A stretch of DNA of 64,000 nt from an uncultured Eubacteriales bacterium (GTDB lineage Bacteria; Bacillota; Clostridia; Lachnospirales; Lachnospiraceae). This document shows positions 60,848 through 64,000 of the stretch, piece after piece. The notes beneath the pieces were generated by a model. It did no database searches and was not told the origin of the DNA. It saw nothing but the letters and a program-made list of their open reading frames with translations. Positions within the stretch are counted from its first letter, which is position 1, and every line of letters starts with the position of its first letter. The position numbers were made by a program, and so were the translations under genes. The stretch spans positions 1 to 64,000 of the forward strand of contig ONLK01000010.1 in NCBI GenBank assembly GCA_900318615.1, read 5' to 3'.

Positions 60848-61342
60848 TTAAAGCTGACTTTGTATGGCTATGTTCAGCTGGCGGAATATAGCCGTAACGT
60901 ACCGGTCCCAGGCCTGCTCCAGTGAGCGGTCTGCGGAAAAAACGCGCAGCGCTGTTCCGGAAGTTACAGATACAGATCCGGAAACATAGACAATATTGAT
61001 ATACAGCCCGCTTACGTCCCCGGAGGTAAGAGGAGCGCCCGTATCGGACAGGAGCTTTTGCACGATTTCTTCAGGCGCACGGAATACAAACCGCATTTTG
61101 AGCGGTTTTTGATGCCCGCGGATCATATCGAATACATGCGGACGTACATATCCCCAGGCTACATATTCGGGGTGCTTCCCGGCATCCTCCCGGTCAAAGT
61201 AGCCGGTACGGTAATGCCCGTCCATGAGATAGGTCATGCAGGTTGTCACCGATCCCTCTGTGAGAAGGAACGAATCAAAAGCCGGCCGGGCAAGCAGAGT
61301 ATTCATAAATAATTTTAAATCCTCAACAGTCGCTGAAAGCAA
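60848..61342 (-). CDS. DUF5721-like hypothetical protein
   Basis: The 164-aa protein starts LLSATVEDLKLFMNTLL (the first Leu read as fMet from TTG) and has FDSFLLTEGSVTTCMTYLMDGHY and PHVFDMIRGHQKPLKMRFVF, which I recall as the pattern of Lachnospiraceae DUF5721 proteins; function is unknown. The TTG at 61342 follows AGGGAGG by 8 nt and lies downstream of a predicted promoter, whereas the longest frame (TTG 61423) would overlap that promoter's -35. It lies 128 bp upstream of htpG in the same direction. Confidence 0.75.
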   Translation of the reverse strand: MLSATVEDLKLFMNTLLARPAFDSFLLTEGSVTTCMTYLMDGHYRTGYFDREDAGKHPEYVAWGYVRPHVFDMIRGHQKPLKMRFVFRAPEEIVQKLLSDTGAPLTSGDVSGLYINIVYVSGSVSVTSGTALRVFSADRSLEQAWDRYVTAIFRQLNIAIQSQL

Positions 61343-61393
61343 GACGGGAGCCTCCCTATGGTAATCTGTAATCCGATGCGTGGAACCGGTGGT

Positions 61394-61423
61394 ATTATCG
61401 CACAGTCCGCCGGAAGATTCCAA
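61394..61423 (-). promoter_or_regulatory. Promoter of the DUF5721-like gene
   Basis: Minus strand TTGGAA (61423-61418), 18-bp spacer, GATAAT (61399-61394). It fixes the start codon choice at 61342. Confidence 0.5.
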
Positions 61424-61509
61424 TAGTAAAATTATGACCTTTCGATCTCAAATGATGCCACGGATTGCTCCGTTTCTTCGAAACTCCCGCAACCCTTGTC
61501 TCCTCATCA

Positions 61510-61518
61510 TGATATAAT
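61510..61518 (+). promoter_or_regulatory. Extended -10 of the DUF6020 gene
   Basis: TGaTATAAT, the same extended -10 sequence as at 9382-9390. Predicted start is near 61525, so the following MITE lies in the leader. Together these fill the gene-free 61343-61707. Confidence 0.5.
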
Positions 61519-61528
61519 AAATATAAAT

Positions 61529-61638
61529 GATCTCGTGACGCTTTCGCGCCGCTTCATGCCTCCTGTGGGGCGTGTCAATAAGTCCTGCCGCCACTCACAG
61601 GCAAGCATGCGTGGTGACGGACTTTTGACACTGTAAAC
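61529..61638 (-). mobile_element. MITE-like element, 110 bp, reverse orientation, in a gene leader
   Basis: Read on the minus strand it starts GTTTACAGTGTCAAAAGTCC and includes CACGCATGCTTGCC, GGACTTATTGACACGCCCC and GGAGGCATGAAG, matching the left half of the 29.3-kb copy. ATATAAAT flanks both sides (61521-61528 and 61639-61646), a target duplication of 7-8 bp. Confidence 0.82.
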
Positions 61639-61707
61639 ATATAAATTCGCGCAGGCGAAAAACAGACAGAATGGAGGAATCGCTTCCTGAACGGGCGATG
61701 ATGGGCA

Positions 61708-63411
61708 ATGATGAATAAGCGGATGGTATCTTCCAGGGAAGGGAAGGACTGCGGACAATTTCTTTCAGTTCGCATTCTGCTTCTCTCCTTTTTTACGCTG
61801 CTGGTGCATAATCTGTACCAGGAGCATGGTTTTTTTCTGAAAGACAGAGCGCATATCCCCTCCAATATTGCTTATTTTCTCTATGTTTATGTACTGATTT
61901 CCCTGCTCCTTTATGCGTTTCACGGGATAGGAAAAAGGAACGGCGGGGGTGTCCTCCTGTCCGCTTCGAAGCTGGAGGGAATGGGAAAACTCTTTGCATG
62001 GAACAGGAAAAATATTGTCCGCACCGCCCTGATTATTTTCGCGGTGACGGTCCTTCATGATATTATCTGGTATCCTGGCCAGGTACAGGGAGATACATTT
62101 TTAATGATCCAGGATTATATTACCGGAATGCAGCCGCTTAAGGGCGCGAACTGGGCTTCGGATACCCCGTATTTTCTGAATGCGCATCATCCGATTGTGG
62201 ATACCGCGCTCTACTCCTGGTTCTATAAACTTGGAGAAGCCTTCGGGAGCGCGAACGCCGGGATATTCACATATTCGCTTCTGCAGGGACTGGCCGGCAG
62301 CTTCTGCTGTTCTCTCGTGCTTTGCTCTCTGACACTTTTGAATGTACCCGCACCGTATATCAGCGCTGGTTTTTTGTACATCGTACTGCTTCCCTACATT
62401 CCGGTCTACCTGACCACCGTTATGAAGGATTCGACGAACGGAATATTTTTTGTTCTTTACTATACGGTTTTTGTTCATATCCTTGTTCGGGGAGGATCCC
62501 GGAAAAAATGGACGGCCCTGATGATATCGGCACTGCTGGTTACGCTGACGAAGCAGACGGGAATCTATATTGTAACCGTCTCCACGGTTTTTCTGCTTTT
62601 TGAAAAGCAGCTTCGCCGGAACTGGAAATCCATTCTTTTGTGCACAGTTATTCCGGTTCTGGTGTGGTTTGTCATTTTTCCGAAAATCGTCTATCCGGCG
62701 GTGAAGGTGAGAACGGAGAATATCCACGAAGCCCTGGGAGTACCTTTCCAGCAGATGGCACTGACGGTTATCGAACATGAAGATGAACTGAGCGAGGAGG
62801 AAAAGGAAACCATCGGACGTGTGCTTGATTATGAAAAAATAAAAACGAAGTTCCGGTATGACCTGACCGATCCGGTCAAAAATACATACAATGGGAAGGC
62901 TTCCGGCAGGGATGTCGCCGAATGTATGAAATTATGGGTAAAACTTGGCATCCGGCATCCGAAAACATACCTGAGCGCGCTGGCCGGAACCTGCGGGAGG
63001 TATTTCGTACCGGATATGAGCATCACTCCGGTCAATTACACATTTACAAACCAGATGGAGGACCGGGTACACCTTTATGTTCCCGAAAACTGGAAGGCAG
63101 TGCGGCAGTTTTTTGCGGAGATTTACAGTGCCCTGGTACAGACTCCGATCCTGAATATTTTGTTCGCGCAGGTGATCAGTGCGTTCTGGCTTCCTCTTTA
63201 CGTGTTCTGCCTTGCCATCCGCAGGCGCAGCGGGAAAACAGGACTGGCAGCTGTGCCGGTTTATTTAAGCGTTCTCTGTCTGCTTCTCAGTCCGCATGCC
63301 GTAAACCGCTATGCGGCGCAGCTTATATTTACACTTCCGATGACGGCCGGCCTGGCGGCGCTTTTGGACTGCAGCGGGAAGAGAGTAAGTGACAGTGGGC
63401 GCCTTTTGTGA
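61708..63411 (+). CDS. DUF6020 family polytopic membrane protein
   Basis: The 567-aa protein has about 11-12 membrane helices. An extracellular loop after helix 3 carries GDTFLMIQDYITG and HHPIVDTALYSWFYKLG. A large extracytoplasmic segment lies at about 335-470. The layout resembles GT-C-type glycosyltransferases that use polyprenyl-linked donors; DUF6020 is my family call and its function is not established. The ribosome binding site is weak. GGAGG at 61673 serves a 15-codon upstream frame (61671-61718) that overlaps this start. Confidence 0.8.
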   Translation: MMNKRMVSSREGKDCGQFLSVRILLLSFFTLLVHNLYQEHGFFLKDRAHIPSNIAYFLYVYVLISLLLYAFHGIGKRNGGGVLLSASKLEGMGKLFAWNRKNIVRTALIIFAVTVLHDIIWYPGQVQGDTFLMIQDYITGMQPLKGANWASDTPYFLNAHHPIVDTALYSWFYKLGEAFGSANAGIFTYSLLQGLAGSFCCSLVLCSLTLLNVPAPYISAGFLYIVLLPYIPVYLTTVMKDSTNGIFFVLYYTVFVHILVRGGSRKKWTALMISALLVTLTKQTGIYIVTVSTVFLLFEKQLRRNWKSILLCTVIPVLVWFVIFPKIVYPAVKVRTENIHEALGVPFQQMALTVIEHEDELSEEEKETIGRVLDYEKIKTKFRYDLTDPVKNTYNGKASGRDVAECMKLWVKLGIRHPKTYLSALAGTCGRYFVPDMSITPVNYTFTNQMEDRVHLYVPENWKAVRQFFAEIYSALVQTPILNILFAQVISAFWLPLYVFCLAIRRRSGKTGLAAVPVYLSVLCLLLSPHAVNRYAAQLIFTLPMTAGLAALLDCSGKRVSDSGRLL

Positions 63412-63417
63412 TATGAT
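63389..63417 (+). promoter_or_regulatory. Promoter of the degV gene
   Basis: GTGACA (63389-63394), 17-bp spacer, TGaTATGAT (-10 at 63412-63417). The -35 lies within the end of the DUF6020 gene. Confidence 0.65.
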
Positions 63418-63471
63418 TAAAGCGAACAGGGCAACTGTTTGAAATGAGAACGCAAAAAAAGAGGACGCGAT

Positions 63472-64000
63472 ATGAGTTATAAGATTGCACTTGACAGCTG
63501 CGGCGAACTGACAGCTGACATGAAGGCAGATCCGCATTTCGTCTCGGTACCGCTGACCATTCAGGTCGGAGATCTGCATATTGTTGATGATGAAAGTTTT
63601 AATCAGGCTGCGTTTCTGAAAGCAGTTGCCGCATGTCCGGAGCCGGCAAAAACAGCCTGCCCGTCACCGGATAAATACAGAGAAGCATTCGATGATCCGC
63701 AGGCGGATCATGCCTACGCAGTGACATTGTCAGGAGCACTCAGCGGTTCCTATAACAGCGCCTTGCTTGGACGCGAGATCACACTGGAAGATCATCCGGA
63801 TAAAAAAATCCACGTATTTAATTCGCGTTCGGCTTCCGTGGGACAGACGCTGATTGCGCTGAAGATACAGGAACTGGAGGAGCAGGGGTTTGATTTCGAT
63901 ACGATCGTCCGTCTCGTTGAAGAATACATTGCCTCTCAGAAAACATGGTTCATACTGGAAAATCTGGAAACGCTGCGGAAAAACGGCCGTCTGAGCAATT
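63472..64000 (+). CDS. DegV family lipid-binding protein (partial, runs off the window)
   Basis: The first 176 residues of a DegV domain are present: MSYKIALDSCGELTADMKAD, then LTIQVGDLHIVDD, TACPSPDKYREAF, VTLSGALSGSYNSA and, at the edge, WFILENLETLRKNGRLSN. All are standard DegV/FakB motifs. FakB proteins bind fatty acids and present them to the FakA kinase for phospholipid synthesis (known). AAGAGGACGCG lies before the ATG. The C-terminal third lies beyond base 64000. Confidence 0.93.
   Translation, partial: MSYKIALDSCGELTADMKADPHFVSVPLTIQVGDLHIVDDESFNQAAFLKAVAACPEPAKTACPSPDKYREAFDDPQADHAYAVTLSGALSGSYNSALLGREITLEDHPDKKIHVFNSRSASVGQTLIALKIQELEEQGFDFDTIVRLVEEYIASQKTWFILENLETLRKNGRLSN

Noticed and set aside
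1..64000. tRNA, rRNA, prophage, plasmid or intact insertion sequence
   Set aside because: No cloverleaf-like or rRNA sequence, integrase, transposase, replication or conjugation gene was seen; the TraX-like protein alone is not evidence of a plasmid.

Overview
The window looks like a chromosomal segment of an anaerobic Gram-positive Firmicute, most likely a Lachnospiraceae member (inference). Supporting signs are roughly 50% GC, strong AGGAGG ribosome binding sites, several TTG starts, Bacillus-type LexA and CIRCE operators, Rrf2/CymR-type sulfur control, a DUF6020 membrane protein, a DUF5721-like protein and a GH94/ABC cellobiose locus. I see no rRNA, tRNA, CRISPR array, phage or plasmid functions. 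Dispersed non-coding repeats are unusually abundant.

Left part (1-11.7 kb): a 64-bp tandem array, an SH3/NlpC-P60 wall hydrolase, a YitT-like transporter, a DUF3267 protein that has lost its HExxH glutamate, a Dabb protein, ThrH, an L,D-transpeptidase, dihydroorotase, and an acidic 65-aa protein followed by an amylosucrase-like protein that has lost its catalytic nucleophile. At 4.2-4.5 kb there is a cluster of perfect hairpins between 61-bp direct repeats.

Centre left (11.8-28 kb): a ten-gene Mrp/Mbh-type cation antiporter operon. Its gene order matches archaeal mbhA-H, but it carries four NuoL/M/N-like subunits and no hydrogenase genes. A sulfur locus follows: cysK behind a consensus promoter with a palindrome, a CymR-like repressor and a membrane rhodanese. 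Then come NudC and two tandem FnIII/L,D-transpeptidase paralogues.

Centre (28-35 kb): glycosyltransferase, ATP-grasp protein, CapK-like adenylate-forming enzyme and CtpE-like P-type ATPase. The ATP-grasp gene is split by an exact 20-bp tandem duplication, and removing one copy restores the frame. A MITE-like repeat family (outer GAT, conserved AGTGTCAAAAGT, 7-8 bp target duplications) recurs through the window and seems to donate -35 boxes to downstream genes here.

Right part (35-64 kb): core genes pyrH-frr, uppS-cdsA-dxr-rseP, recA-recX and rny. Next is a cellobiose locus (GH94 phosphorylase, divergent ABC binding protein and permeases, LacI regulator, no ATPase). It is followed by udk-mutY, a glycosyltransferase, glnS, a DUF218 protein with a HAD phosphatase, TraX-like protein, htpG with a CIRCE element upstream of its -35, a DUF5721-like gene, a DUF6020 gene whose leader carries a MITE, and the start of a degV gene cut by the window end.
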